Shown piece after piece: positions 18,295 to 28,065 of a stretch of DNA of 64,000 bases. The translations under genes were made by a program, and so were the position numbers. Below the pieces are notes generated by a model. That model ran no database searches and had not been told where the DNA came from. It worked only from the letters and a program-made list of their open reading frames with translations. Each line of letters opens with the position of its first letter. The stretch's first letter is position 1. Origin of the DNA: Billgrantia gudaonensis (GTDB lineage: Bacteria > Pseudomonadota > Gammaproteobacteria > Pseudomonadales > Halomonadaceae); the NCBI RefSeq assembly GCF_900100195.1, contig NZ_FNES01000002.1:286527-350526 (forward strand). Reading direction: 5' to 3'.

Positions 18295-18435
18295 CCGAAA
18301 CCGCTTCGAGGTCAGGAAGGCCGCGCTTTGGCAGCCGCCGGTACTGGGAACCGAGGCCCCGGTGTATGTAGCGTGCGCCTGATTGAAGCCGTTGTGCGGC
18401 GAGTCGAATCGAAGGCGCAGGGTTCGCACGTATTT

Positions 18436-18452
18436 ACGTTATGTTATAACGT
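18436..18452 (+). promoter_or_regulatory. Zur box upstream of folE2
   Basis: ACGTTATGTTATAACGT is a perfect 7+3+7 palindrome with the core GTTAT-N3-ATAAC that also occurs in front of both zinc ABC operons in this window. It lies 37 bases before the folE2 ATG. The core matches the enterobacterial Zur consensus (TGTTATAWTATAACA-like). Confidence 0.8.
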
Positions 18453-18489
18453 ATTGTTCATTCCGCGAACCGTTGAGGAGCCTTGCCCC

Positions 18490-19395
18490 ATGACCCCACG
18501 CCACTTGGCCGACGTGGCCGATGATAGACGCACTCGCGGCAGCGCGCTCTCCTGGGTCGGGATGGAGGGCATCGCCCTGCCGCTGAAGGTGGCCGGTCGG
18601 GCCATTGCCGGCCGCGCTTCGGCGGGCGTCAGCCTCGATGATCCAACGGCCCGCGGCATTCATATGTCGCGTCTCTACCTGGCACTGGCCGAACTGGAGG
18701 GTCAGGAGCTCTCGCTGTCGCGGGTGGCCGGGGTGCTCGAAGCCTTCCTGGAAAGCCACGAGGGGCTCGCCAGCCGGGCCTTTCTCGACCTGGAGGGCGA
18801 GGCGCTGCTGCGCCGCCCAGCGCTGATCAGCCCGCTCTCGGGGTGGCAAGCCTATCCCTTCGCGCTGCGCTGCCGGCACGATGCCGAAGGCCTGGAGGCG
18901 ATACTCGACCTGACGGTGGGCTACGCCTCGACCTGCCCCTGTTCCGCCGCTCTGGCCCGCCAGCTCATTCAGCAGGCCTTCGACGAGGACTTCGTCGACA
19001 TGCCGGCGACCCGTGAGGCGGTGCGGACATGGCTGGGTAGCGAGCAGAGCATTCTGGCGACGCCACACAGCCAGCGCAGTCAGGCCCTCCTGTCGGTGCG
19101 TCTGACGGACGACCTAGATGAACTGCCGTTGTTGGCACTGGTGGAGCGTGTCGAGAAGGCGCTCGGCACGCCCCTGCAGACGGCGGTCAAACGCATCGAC
19201 GAGCAGGCCTTCGCCCTGGCCAACGGGCAGAACCTGATGTTCTGCGAAGACGCGGCACGCCGCCTGCATCAGGCGCTGCGCGAACAGCCCGGCATCGACG
19301 GCTTCGCCCTGCGCGTGGTGCATGCCGAGAGCCTGCATGCCCACGATGCCGTCGCGCGCAGCGAGTGGAACTGGACCTCTGCGCTCAGCGACTGA
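18490..19395 (+). CDS. folE2: GTP cyclohydrolase FolE2 (zinc-independent type IB)
   Basis: A 301-residue protein of the FolE2 (DUF198) family: SWVGMEGIALPLKV near the N-terminus, GIHMSRLYLAL (about 55), TVGYASTCPCSAALARQLI (about 140-160, containing the conserved Cys) and a C-terminal VVHAESLHAHDAVAR. It converts GTP to dihydroneopterin triphosphate, the first step of folate synthesis. FolE2 replaces the zinc enzyme FolE when zinc is scarce, which fits the Zur box. ATG 18490 follows GAGGAG. Its 3' end overlaps znuB on the other strand by 11 bases. Confidence 0.92.
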   Translation: MTPRHLADVADDRRTRGSALSWVGMEGIALPLKVAGRAIAGRASAGVSLDDPTARGIHMSRLYLALAELEGQELSLSRVAGVLEAFLESHEGLASRAFLDLEGEALLRRPALISPLSGWQAYPFALRCRHDAEGLEAILDLTVGYASTCPCSAALARQLIQQAFDEDFVDMPATREAVRTWLGSEQSILATPHSQRSQALLSVRLTDDLDELPLLALVERVEKALGTPLQTAVKRIDEQAFALANGQNLMFCEDAARRLHQALREQPGIDGFALRVVHAESLHAHDAVARSEWNWTSALSD

Positions 19396-20179
19396 GTCGC
19401 CAGCGTCCGGCCAGGCTGGACAGGGCAAACAGGATGGCGGCGAAGCTGACGATGGTGGGGCCGGTGGGCGTGTCGAGCCAGTAGGCCGCCTGCAGGCCGC
19501 CGGTGGTCGAGGCAGCCCCGATCGCGGCGGCCAGCAGCGCCATGGCTTCCGGGGTGCGACAGAAGGGCCGGGCTGCGGCAGCGGGAATGATCAGCAGCGC
19601 GGCGATCAGCAGCACCCCTACCACCTTGAGTGCCACGGCGACCACCACCGCCAGGGAGAGCGTCAGTACCAGCTGCTCGCGCTTGGGGTCGACGCCGCTG
19701 GCCCGGGCGAGGTCGGCATCCAGGGTGGCGGTGAGCAGCGCCGACCAGCGCCACCCGATCAGACCCACGACCAGCAGCGCTCCGGTGCCGATCAGGGCCA
19801 GGTCGCCCTTGCCGACGGCCAGGATGTCGCCGAACAGGTAGGCCATCAGGTCGATGCGCACGCCGGAGAGGAACGACACCGCCACCAGGCCGAAGGCGAG
19901 TGCCGAGTGCGCCATGACGCCGAGCAGAGTGTCCATGGCATAGCCGCGGCCGCTGAGCAGCGAGACCAGGGTGGCCATCAGCAGCGACACCACCAGCACG
20001 CCGGCGAAGATGGATGTGGAGAGCAGCAGCGACAACGCCACGCCGAGGATGGCGGCGTGAGCGGTGGCATCGCCGAAGTAGGCCATGCGCCGCCACACCA
20101 CGAAGCAGCCCAGCGGAGCGGCGGCGAGCGCCACGCCGAGTCCGGCCAGGGCGGCGCGAACCAGGAAATCGTCGAGCAT
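19385..20179 (-). CDS. znuB: Zinc ABC transporter permease ZnuB
   Basis: A 264-residue ABC-3 family permease with about seven to eight membrane helices: LGCFVVWRRMAYFGDATAHAAILGVAL near residue 25-50, and ...KVVGVLLIAALLIIPAAAA near 190-210, both hallmarks of ZnuB/MntB. It forms the inner-membrane channel for Zn(II). Translation is coupled to znuC by a TGATG overlap at 20177-20181. Confidence 0.92.
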   Translation of the reverse strand: MLDDFLVRAALAGLGVALAAAPLGCFVVWRRMAYFGDATAHAAILGVALSLLLSTSIFAGVLVVSLLMATLVSLLSGRGYAMDTLLGVMAHSALAFGLVAVSFLSGVRIDLMAYLFGDILAVGKGDLALIGTGALLVVGLIGWRWSALLTATLDADLARASGVDPKREQLVLTLSLAVVVAVALKVVGVLLIAALLIIPAAAARPFCRTPEAMALLAAAIGAASTTGGLQAAYWLDTPTGPTIVSFAAILFALSSLAGRWRLSR

Positions 20180-20949
20180 CAGGGAGCGATCTCCAGGTGG
20201 CTGGTGTCAGCTGCCGGTGGAATGGGGTTGCCGACAGAGCGGTCGTGTTGTCGTGGGTGGTCATGGCGATACAGCGCCAGGGCATCGCCGGTGTCGGGTC
20301 CGAACAGTTCGCGGTAGGCCGGCGAGGCGACGACCCGTTCGGGTGTGCCCTGGCAACAGACATGGCGGTTCAGGCAGACCACGCGATCCGAGGCGCGCAT
20401 CACCACGTGCAGGTCGTGGCTGACCATCAGCACCGCACAGCCCAGCTCGCGCCGCACGCTCTCGATCTGGCGATAGAAATCGGCCGTGCCACGGTGGTCG
20501 AGGCCCTGAGTGGCCTCGTCGAGCAGCAGCAGATCGGGCTTCTCCAGCAGCGCCCGAGCGAGCAGGATGCGCTGGAACTGTCCGCCCGAGAGGGCCGTCA
20601 CCTGCTGTCGTCCCAGGCCGGGGACGCCGGCCTGCTCCAGGGCCTGGCGTACCGTCCGCGTCGAGTGGCGGCGCGGCAGGTTCAAGAAGCGGCTGACCGT
20701 CATCGGCAAGGTGGCATCGATGGCCAGCCGTTGGGGAACGTAACCGATGGCCACGCCAGGCTGGCGTACGAGGCGGCCGCGGGCGGGCCGGACGGCACCG
20801 ATGATGGCGCGTAGCAGGGTCGACTTGCCGGAGCCGTTGGGGCCCACCAGGGTGACGATCTCGCCGCGCTCGATGTGCAGGCCGATGCCCTCGAGGACGG
20901 TTCGCCCTCCCAAGGCAACGTGGAGATCGTCGATCGACAGCAGATGCAT
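20179..20949 (-). CDS. znuC: Zinc ABC transporter ATPase ZnuC
   Basis: A 256-residue ATPase with Walker A GPNGSGKST (about 36), Q-loop YVPQRLAID, signature LSGGQFQRILLARAL (about 132), Walker B LLLLDEATQGLDH and the switch His in MVSHDLHVV. ATG at 20947-20949 is chosen for GGAGGAAG upstream; an ATG seven codons earlier is weaker. It is divergent from znuA-zinT, sharing the Zur box between them. Confidence 0.92.
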   Translation of the reverse strand: MHLLSIDDLHVALGGRTVLEGIGLHIERGEIVTLVGPNGSGKSTLLRAIIGAVRPARGRLVRQPGVAIGYVPQRLAIDATLPMTVSRFLNLPRRHSTRTVRQALEQAGVPGLGRQQVTALSGGQFQRILLARALLEKPDLLLLDEATQGLDHRGTADFYRQIESVRRELGCAVLMVSHDLHVVMRASDRVVCLNRHVCCQGTPERVVASPAYRELFGPDTGDALALYRHDHPRQHDRSVGNPIPPAADTSHLEIAP

Positions 20950-21022
20950 GGCTTCCTCCGCTGTTGTCACCGTCGTGTCGCTATTCGACGCGAGACATGG
21001 TGCCGGTTTGACATTTCAAGAT

Positions 21023-21039
21023 ATGTTATATCATAACAT
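21023..21039. promoter_or_regulatory. Zur box between znuC and znuA-zinT
   Basis: ATGTTAT, ATC, ATAACAT: a perfect 7+3+7 palindrome that is the closest match in this window to the enterobacterial Zur consensus. It lies between the divergent znuCB (start 20949) and znuA-zinT (start 21089) and could control both. Confidence 0.85.
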
Positions 21040-21088
21040 TCGGTGGCACAATCGTACGCCACCCTGCGATGCAAACCTGGAGAGATCG

Positions 21089-22672
<1,584 letters not shown>

Positions 22673-22679
22673 ATGCCGT

Positions 22680-22708
22680 GGCCGCCGCCTCGCGCCGTGG
22701 CGGCGGCC
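22680..22708. terminator. GC hairpin between convergent znuA-zinT and thiE
   Basis: GGCCGCCGCC pairs perfectly with GGCGGCGGCC around a nine-base loop, directly after the znuA-zinT stop and before the thiE stop. No T-run follows on either strand, so it may be a weak bidirectional terminator or act only as an mRNA 3'-end stabiliser. Confidence 0.45.
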
Positions 22709-22712
22709 GGGC

Positions 22713-23327
22713 TCATCTCGTGAAGAAAGCCCGTGCGGCAGCCTCCGGGTCGGGCTGGCCACAGATGGCCGAGACGACGGCTGCCCCCTGGGCGCCGACA
22801 TCGCGCACCGCGGTGGCGTGTTCCGCCTTGAGTCCGCCGATGGCCACGGCCGGCAGCGGGCTGGCGGCGACCAGCGAGGCCAGCCCCGCGAAGCCCAGCG
22901 GTTCGGCGTGGTCGCGCTTGCTGGGGGTGGCGAACACCGGGCCCAGGCCCAGGTAATCGAGGCGTTCGGCATCGATATGGGCCATCTGCTCCAGATTCTG
23001 TACCGAGAGGCCGAGGATCGCCGCCTCGCCCAGCGCGGTGCGGGCCTCGGCCACGTCGCCGTCGTCCTGGCCGATGTGCAGGCCGTCGGCACCGCTCTCC
23101 ACGGCCACCGCCAGACGGTCGTTGACGATCAGTGGCACTCCGCTGCCGGCCAGCGCCGCCTTCAGGCGCCGCGCCTGGTCGATCAGTACGGCGTCGCTGG
23201 CGTGCTTGTCGCGTAGCTGGACCAGCGTCACCCCACCGCGCACCGCGGCCACCACCGTTTCCACCAGGCCGCGTTCGGCGCACAAGTGCGGGTCGGTGAC
23301 CAGATAGAGCGTAAGATCAAGGCGCAT
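22713..23327 (-). CDS. thiE: Thiamine-phosphate synthase
   Basis: A 204-residue TIM-barrel enzyme: LYLVTDPHLC near the start, VTLVQLRDKHASD (pyrimidine/phosphate site), LIVNDRLAVAVESGADGLHIGQDD, YLGLGPVFATPSKRDH and VAIGGLKAEHA. It joins HMP-pyrophosphate and thiazole phosphate to give thiamine monophosphate. It overlaps thiM by 11 bases and lies in the TPP-riboswitch operon. Confidence 0.93.
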   Translation of the reverse strand: MRLDLTLYLVTDPHLCAERGLVETVVAAVRGGVTLVQLRDKHASDAVLIDQARRLKAALAGSGVPLIVNDRLAVAVESGADGLHIGQDDGDVAEARTALGEAAILGLSVQNLEQMAHIDAERLDYLGLGPVFATPSKRDHAEPLGFAGLASLVAASPLPAVAIGGLKAEHATAVRDVGAQGAAVVSAICGQPDPEAAARAFFTR

Positions 23328-24126
23328 CGCTCACCTCCAGGCGGAGTCGTGCGGTCAGGGTGCCGGCTTCCAGGGCGTGGAGCGCATCCAGAAACGCCGG
23401 CATGAAGCTGCCGGGGCCGCCGGCGTTTTCGCCGGCCAGTTCACCCGCCACGGCGTAGCAGGCCAGAGCCGCCACCGTGGCCTCGAAACGGTCGTCGCCG
23501 CCGGCCAGGAAGGCTGCCACCACGCCGCTGAGCGCGCACCCAAGGGTGGTGACTCTGGGCATCAGGAAATGGCCGCCGTGAATGCGCGCGACCCGTCGGC
23601 CGTCGGTGACCAGGTCCACTTCGCCAGTGACGGCAACCGTGCCCCCGATGTGGCGGGCCAGGGCGATGGCAGCGCCGAGGGCCGACTCAGCGGTGGCAGT
23701 GCTGTCCACCCCACGGCCCCCCGCCTGCTGCTCGGCCAGGGCGATGATCTCCGAGGCGTTGCCGCGAATCGCGTCGGGTGACAGGGCCAGCAGCCGGGCA
23801 GCGCTCTCGCGGCGATAGCGAGTCGCGCCCACGGCCACCGGGTCCAGCACCCAGGGCTTGCCGGCCGCGCGCGCCGCGCCGGCCGCATCGACCATGGCGT
23901 CCACCCAGTGCGGCGACAGAGTGCCGATGTTCACGGACAGGGCGTCGGCCAGGGCAGCGAATTCGGCCGCTTCCTCGCGAGCATGCACCATGGCCGGCGA
24001 GGCGCCGATGGCCAGCAGGACATTGGCCATGCTGTTCATGGCCACCAGATTGGTGATGTTATGGATGAGCGGCGTCGTCTGGTGGAGGCGGGCGAGGTGG
24101 GCCGCGGGGTCGATCGCAAGGGTCAT
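23317..24126 (-). CDS. thiM: Hydroxyethylthiazole kinase
   Basis: A 269-residue ribokinase-fold enzyme: TTPLIHNITNLVAMNSMANVLLAIGASPAM (substrate site, about 15-45), VLDPVAVGATRYR (about 95), IRGNASEI and the catalytic loop VTTLGCALSGVVAAFLAG near 205 (the usual Gly-Cys-Gly is GCA here). It phosphorylates salvaged thiazole alcohol to feed ThiE. ThiD, normally in such salvage operons, is absent from the window. Confidence 0.92.
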   Translation of the reverse strand: MTLAIDPAAHLARLHQTTPLIHNITNLVAMNSMANVLLAIGASPAMVHAREEAAEFAALADALSVNIGTLSPHWVDAMVDAAGAARAAGKPWVLDPVAVGATRYRRESAARLLALSPDAIRGNASEIIALAEQQAGGRGVDSTATAESALGAAIALARHIGGTVAVTGEVDLVTDGRRVARIHGGHFLMPRVTTLGCALSGVVAAFLAGGDDRFEATVAALACYAVAGELAGENAGGPGSFMPAFLDALHALEAGTLTARLRLEVSDAP

Positions 24127-24174
24127 GTGGGCCTCCCGGGCGCGGGAGAGGCAGACGGCGAGTGCCGCTGCACG

Positions 24175-24255
24175 ACTCCCTACGCCGGCACTATCCGGGT
24201 CAGGTTCCGAGGGTGCGTCTCAGCCGTGGCAATGGGCCACGGCGCCCCTGTCGTC
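24175..24255 (-). promoter_or_regulatory. TPP riboswitch (thi element) upstream of thiM-thiE
   Basis: On the minus strand the conserved core CTGAGA follows a GC hairpin, then ACCC, GAACCTGA, CCGGATA and GCCGGCGTAGGGA in the order of the thi box. It begins about 50 bases upstream of the thiM ATG and would shut off expression when thiamine pyrophosphate binds, probably by hiding the ribosome site. An inverted repeat (GCGGGAG region near 24140) lies between it and the ATG. Confidence 0.93.
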
Positions 24256-24347
24256 ATGTCTTCACTATCCGCATTGATTGCGCGGCTGTAAAGGCCACCG
24301 CCGGCAGAGTCAGTGCCGCGCTGGGGCACTGCTTCGTCGAGCACGCC

Positions 24348-26099
24348 TCAGGTGGCCCGAGCGAGCCAGCGCAGTGCGACCCTGCGGGCGTGCGACAGCT
24401 CGCGGCAGTACGTCAGCCGGCCGGCGGCCTTGCGGATGCCCGCCCGGCGCAGCTTGACGAGGATTCGCGTCGGCAGACCGACCAGCACCAGTGCGATCCC
24501 TTCGCGGTGCATCTCGTCGATCAGGGCCTCGAGCGCCACGATCGCCGTGCCATCCATGCTCGGCACGTCATGCATGTCGAGGATGACGACCCGTACCCGA
24601 CGATCCACGAGATGCAGCGACGTGAGTGCTTTCTCGGCAGCGCCGAAGAACAGCGGACCATTGATGTCGTAGAGGGCGATCTCGTCGGGCAGCCCATCGA
24701 GGCTGGGGGCTCCTGAGTCGATGCGCTGGGTCTGCGTCAGCAGTGACATGCGCCGGATGAACAGCGCAGCGGCCAGCCCGATGCCGACGGCCACCGCCAA
24801 CACCATGTCGAAGAGTACGGTCAGGGTGAAGCAGGTCACCAGGATGGCGACGTCGCCCGGCGGTGCCGAGCGCAGCGTGTGCAGGAAGTGGCGTGCCTCG
24901 CTCATGTTCCAGGCGACGATGAACAGCAGGGCCGCCAGCGCGGCCATCGGCACCAGTCCCAGCAGGCCCGCCAGGGCGACCACTGCCAGCAGCACGACCA
25001 GCGCGTGCACCACTGCTGCGATCGGCGAACGGGCACCGCTGCGGATGTTGGTGGCGGTGCGGGCGATGGCGGCCGTGGCGGTGATGCCGCCGAACAGTGG
25101 TGCCACGATGTTGCCGAGCCCCTGGCCGATCAGTTCGGCGTTGGGGTCATGTCGGGTCCGGGTCAGTCCGTCCGAGACGACGGCGCACAGCAGCGACTCG
25201 ATCGCCCCCAGCATGGCGATGGCGAATGCCGGGCCGAGCAGCGCGCGAACCAGCCCGAAGTTCAGCGTCAGGGGCTCGCCGTCCGCGCCCGGAAACCGCC
25301 AAGGCGCGGCGAAGCTCGGTGCGATCGGTGGGATGCCCGCCCCCGTCTCGCCATGAACCTCCCAACTGAAACGCGAGGCAATGGTTTCCACCGCATTGCC
25401 CGTGGCCGGATCGCCGAACATCCGGTTGATCGCGTAGACGACGACCGCTCCGGCGACCAGCCCGACCAGAGGAGCCGGCACCGGCACGCGCAGGCGCGGC
25501 CACAGCAGCATGACGCCCAGCGTGAAAATTCCGACTCCCAGCTCGAACGGATCCAGGCTGGGCAAGGAAACGGCGATCCGGCCCAGGTTGTCGATGAAAT
25601 GCTCGCCGAGTTGCCCGACTTCCAGGCCCAGGAAGTCGGGCACTTGCAGCACTGCGATCACCACTGCGATTCCCGCCGTGAAGCCCAGCACCACGGGATA
25701 GGGCACGTACTGGATGAGGCGCCCCATGCCAGCGATGCCGAGAACCACCAGGATCAGGCCGGCCATCATCGTGGCGATCAGCAGACCGCCCAGCCCGTAC
25801 TGTTGGACGATGGGGAAGAGTATGACGACGAAGGCCGCCGTGGGGCCCGAAACATTGAAACGCGAACCGCCAGTCAGGGCGATGATGGCCCCGGCGACGA
25901 TCGCCGTGTAGAGCCCATGCTGCGGGGGAACGCCAGTGGCGATGGCCAATGCCATGGAAAGCGGCACGGCCACGGTGCCAATGGTCAGGCCGGCCAGGAT
26001 GTCGTGGCGCAGGTCGGCAAGGCCGTAGCCTTCTCGCAACGCGGCGCGCAGGCCGGAGGCGATGCTGGGAAGGGAGAGCGACGGCCGATGGCGTGCCAT
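24348..26099 (-). CDS. SulP-family anion transporter with STAS domain
   Basis: A 583-residue membrane protein. N-terminal SulP motif GLTIGTVAVPLSMALAIATGVPPQHGLYTAIVAG (about 34-68) is followed by GGSRFNVSGPTAAFVVIL and about 12 helices; residues about 455-560 form a cytoplasmic STAS domain (IALYDINGPLFFGAAEKAL, VVILDMHDVPSMDGTAIVALEAL). The family carries sulfate, bicarbonate or other anions; the ion is unknown. It is divergent from the ribbon-helix-helix gene, across 182 bases containing a strong palindrome. Confidence 0.9.
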   Translation of the reverse strand: MARHRPSLSLPSIASGLRAALREGYGLADLRHDILAGLTIGTVAVPLSMALAIATGVPPQHGLYTAIVAGAIIALTGGSRFNVSGPTAAFVVILFPIVQQYGLGGLLIATMMAGLILVVLGIAGMGRLIQYVPYPVVLGFTAGIAVVIAVLQVPDFLGLEVGQLGEHFIDNLGRIAVSLPSLDPFELGVGIFTLGVMLLWPRLRVPVPAPLVGLVAGAVVVYAINRMFGDPATGNAVETIASRFSWEVHGETGAGIPPIAPSFAAPWRFPGADGEPLTLNFGLVRALLGPAFAIAMLGAIESLLCAVVSDGLTRTRHDPNAELIGQGLGNIVAPLFGGITATAAIARTATNIRSGARSPIAAVVHALVVLLAVVALAGLLGLVPMAALAALLFIVAWNMSEARHFLHTLRSAPPGDVAILVTCFTLTVLFDMVLAVAVGIGLAAALFIRRMSLLTQTQRIDSGAPSLDGLPDEIALYDINGPLFFGAAEKALTSLHLVDRRVRVVILDMHDVPSMDGTAIVALEALIDEMHREGIALVLVGLPTRILVKLRRAGIRKAAGRLTYCRELSHARRVALRWLARAT

Positions 26100-26243
26100 G
26101 GGCTGGATCCTCGTCAGGTACGCCCAACGCCGCGATCGAGCCGATGGCGCATGCCGGGCGAGAGTCGTATCGTATGCAAATCACATTAACATGTCGTTTG
26201 CATTGTCGACAAACCCCCCACCGTTGTTCATGTCAGTGCCAGG

Positions 26244-26264
26244 TATTAACATTCAATGTTAATA
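26244..26264. promoter_or_regulatory. 21-bp perfect palindrome, candidate operator
   Basis: TATTAACATT, a central C, then its exact complement. It ends 17 bases before the ribbon-helix-helix ATG. A further TTAACAT half-site lies at 26186-26192, nearer the sulP promoter. Autoregulation by the small DNA-binding protein, with possible control of sulP, is an inference. Confidence 0.6.
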
Positions 26265-26281
26265 ATGGCGGGAGACATGCG

Positions 26282-26479
26282 ATGGAAAAGAAGACGGCAC
26301 GTTTGACCCTGTTGATCGACCCCCACAAGAAGCGCGCCTTCGAGCAACTCTGCGCCGCTCAGGACCTGACCCCGTCTCAGGTGGTACGCCAGATGATTCG
26401 CGAGTACCTCCGCGATCACGGCGTGGAGTACGAGACGGGTACCGATTCGAACCCGAGGGCCTCCATGGAGCGGAAATGA
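26282..26479 (+). CDS. Small ribbon-helix-helix DNA-binding protein
   Basis: A 65-residue protein: a short beta-strand ARLTLLID, then helices KRAFEQLCAAQ and PSQVVRQMIREYLRDHG, the arrangement of CopG/Arc-type RHH regulators, which bind as dimers with the strands in the major groove. ATG 26282 follows GGGAGACATGCG. There is no adjacent toxin gene, so it is more likely a stand-alone repressor than an antitoxin. Confidence 0.75.
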   Translation: MEKKTARLTLLIDPHKKRAFEQLCAAQDLTPSQVVRQMIREYLRDHGVEYETGTDSNPRASMERK

Positions 26480-26568
26480 GGCATCACCAGCCGGGCTGAC
26501 GCGAAGGGCGCGTCGTCGGGGGCTGTTGTGTTGTGTGTCGTTCGTCTGTTGGGGGCAATGGCCGAAGC

Positions 26569-27084
26569 TCAGGGCGCAGGGCCGGCGGCGCCCAGAAAGC
26601 GTTCGCGCCAGTAGGCCAGGGTCAGCGAGGTACGCTCCACCCGGCGGCCGCGTCCGGGGGCATGGATCATCTCGCCGTTGCCCAGGTAGATCCCTACGTG
26701 GCTGGCCTTGTCGCCACGGCCGGTGGCGAAGAACAGCAGGTCGCCGGGGCGCGCCGAGTCGACCGAAGGCAAGGCCTCGAACTGCTGCGCGGCAGTACGC
26801 GGCACCTCGATGCCGGCGCGCGAGTGCGTCATCTGCACCAGGCCCGAGCAGTCCAGGCCGCGTGGGTCGCTGCCGCCCGGCCGGTACGGCGTACCCAGTG
26901 CCCGCTTCGCCTCGGCCAGGATCAGCGCCCGCTCCATGCTCAGACCCTCGGCATCGCGGGTGGAGAGTTCACGGCTGGCGCAGCCCGAGAGCGCCAGCAC
27001 GGCAAGCCAGACCACCAACATCAGCCGAGCGGTCCGGCAGGGTACGACGCTGTGGTGAAGGGGTGATGAGCGCTGAGGCGTCAT
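26569..27084 (-). CDS. NlpC/P60-family lipoprotein endopeptidase
   Basis: A 171-residue lipoprotein with a hydrophobic signal ending in LSGC (Cys35 lipidated). The NlpC/P60 domain (about 52-165) has the catalytic Cys79 in GLDCSGLV, His in KASHVGIYLG and the downstream MIHAPG. Such enzymes cut gamma-D-glutamyl-meso-diaminopimelate or related bonds in peptidoglycan stem peptides, as MepS does. ATG 27084 is chosen; a GTG four codons upstream is possible and the ribosome site is weak. Confidence 0.87.
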   Translation of the reverse strand: MTPQRSSPLHHSVVPCRTARLMLVVWLAVLALSGCASRELSTRDAEGLSMERALILAEAKRALGTPYRPGGSDPRGLDCSGLVQMTHSRAGIEVPRTAAQQFEALPSVDSARPGDLLFFATGRGDKASHVGIYLGNGEMIHAPGRGRRVERTSLTLAYWRERFLGAAGPAP

Positions 27085-27173
27085 GACGGTTCTCACGAGA
27101 CGATAGCGACCCTTTCACACTGTACGCCGCCGCGCCCCCGGTTGCCCAGCACCGCCGGCGCTGGGTCTGATCG

Positions 27174-27911
27174 TCAGGCGAAGGCGTAGACGTCCATGGC
27201 CAGTACGCCGTGCTCGACGCTGTGGTGGCGCCGCTCGGCCCGGCCGCCTGCCCCTAGTGCCACCAGCAGCGGCTGGAAGTGTTCCGGGGTGGGATGATTG
27301 CGCCTGGCCTGAGGCGCGGTTTGCCAGTCGAGCAGCGCGGCCCGGTCGTTCTCCAAGAGGCGGGCGTGAACCCAGTCGGCGAACTCGCCCACCCAGGCCG
27401 GCATGGCGGCGTCCGGGGCCTGCAGCTCGCCCAGGTTGTGGGTCAGGCTACCCGAGCCGATCACCAGCACGTTCTCATCACGTAGCGCCGCCAGCTTTTC
27501 GCCAAGCTCCATCAGGGCCTGATTCGACCAGGTCAGCGGCAGCGACAGCGAGACTACCGGCACCTCGGCGTTGGGAAACATCAGCGACAGCGGGACCCAG
27601 GCGCCATGGTCGAGGCCGCGCTCGGTGGGCACGGCGTTGAGCGCCCGGGCCAGGCGCATCGCCAATTCCGGCTCGCCGGGAGCCGGGTACTGGATCTCGA
27701 AGAGCTCCTGGGGAAAGCCGCCGAAGTCATGAATCGTCTCGGGACGCGCGCTCGTGCTGATCGCGAGGCGGTCGGTGGTCCAGTGGGCCGACACCACCAC
27801 CACGGCCTCGGGGGCCAGGGCCTGGCCGAGTTCACGCAGGAATTCGTGGGCCGGCGTCTCGGTCAGGGCCAGCATGGGCGAGCCGTGGGAAATGAACAGG
27901 CTGGGCTGCAT
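27174..27911 (-). CDS. ygiD: Extradiol ring-cleavage dioxygenase, YgiD/DODA family
   Basis: A 245-residue LigB-type dioxygenase. Metal-binding His candidates occur in LFISHGSPMLAL (His9), VVSAHWTTD (His43), and GSGSLTHNLGEL; the pattern IHDFGGFPQELFEIQYPAPG is diagnostic of the 4,5-DOPA-extradiol-dioxygenase class (YgiD in E. coli). Start supported by AGGAGATC. The physiological substrate in bacteria is unclear. Confidence 0.87.
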   Translation of the reverse strand: MQPSLFISHGSPMLALTETPAHEFLRELGQALAPEAVVVVSAHWTTDRLAISTSARPETIHDFGGFPQELFEIQYPAPGEPELAMRLARALNAVPTERGLDHGAWVPLSLMFPNAEVPVVSLSLPLTWSNQALMELGEKLAALRDENVLVIGSGSLTHNLGELQAPDAAMPAWVGEFADWVHARLLENDRAALLDWQTAPQARRNHPTPEHFQPLLVALGAGGRAERRHHSVEHGVLAMDVYAFA

Positions 27912-28065
27912 GGCGGATCTCCTGGGACATGGGCACGCTTGGCCGGATGAGCAGGCGTCGTATGACCTTAGACAGCTCGAGCGAAGTGGCGGCTCAGCGT
28001 CAAGATACCGCTCATCGGCCTGGCCTGCACCATCAGAATCAGAACGCCGGGAGTTGGCGACTCCG

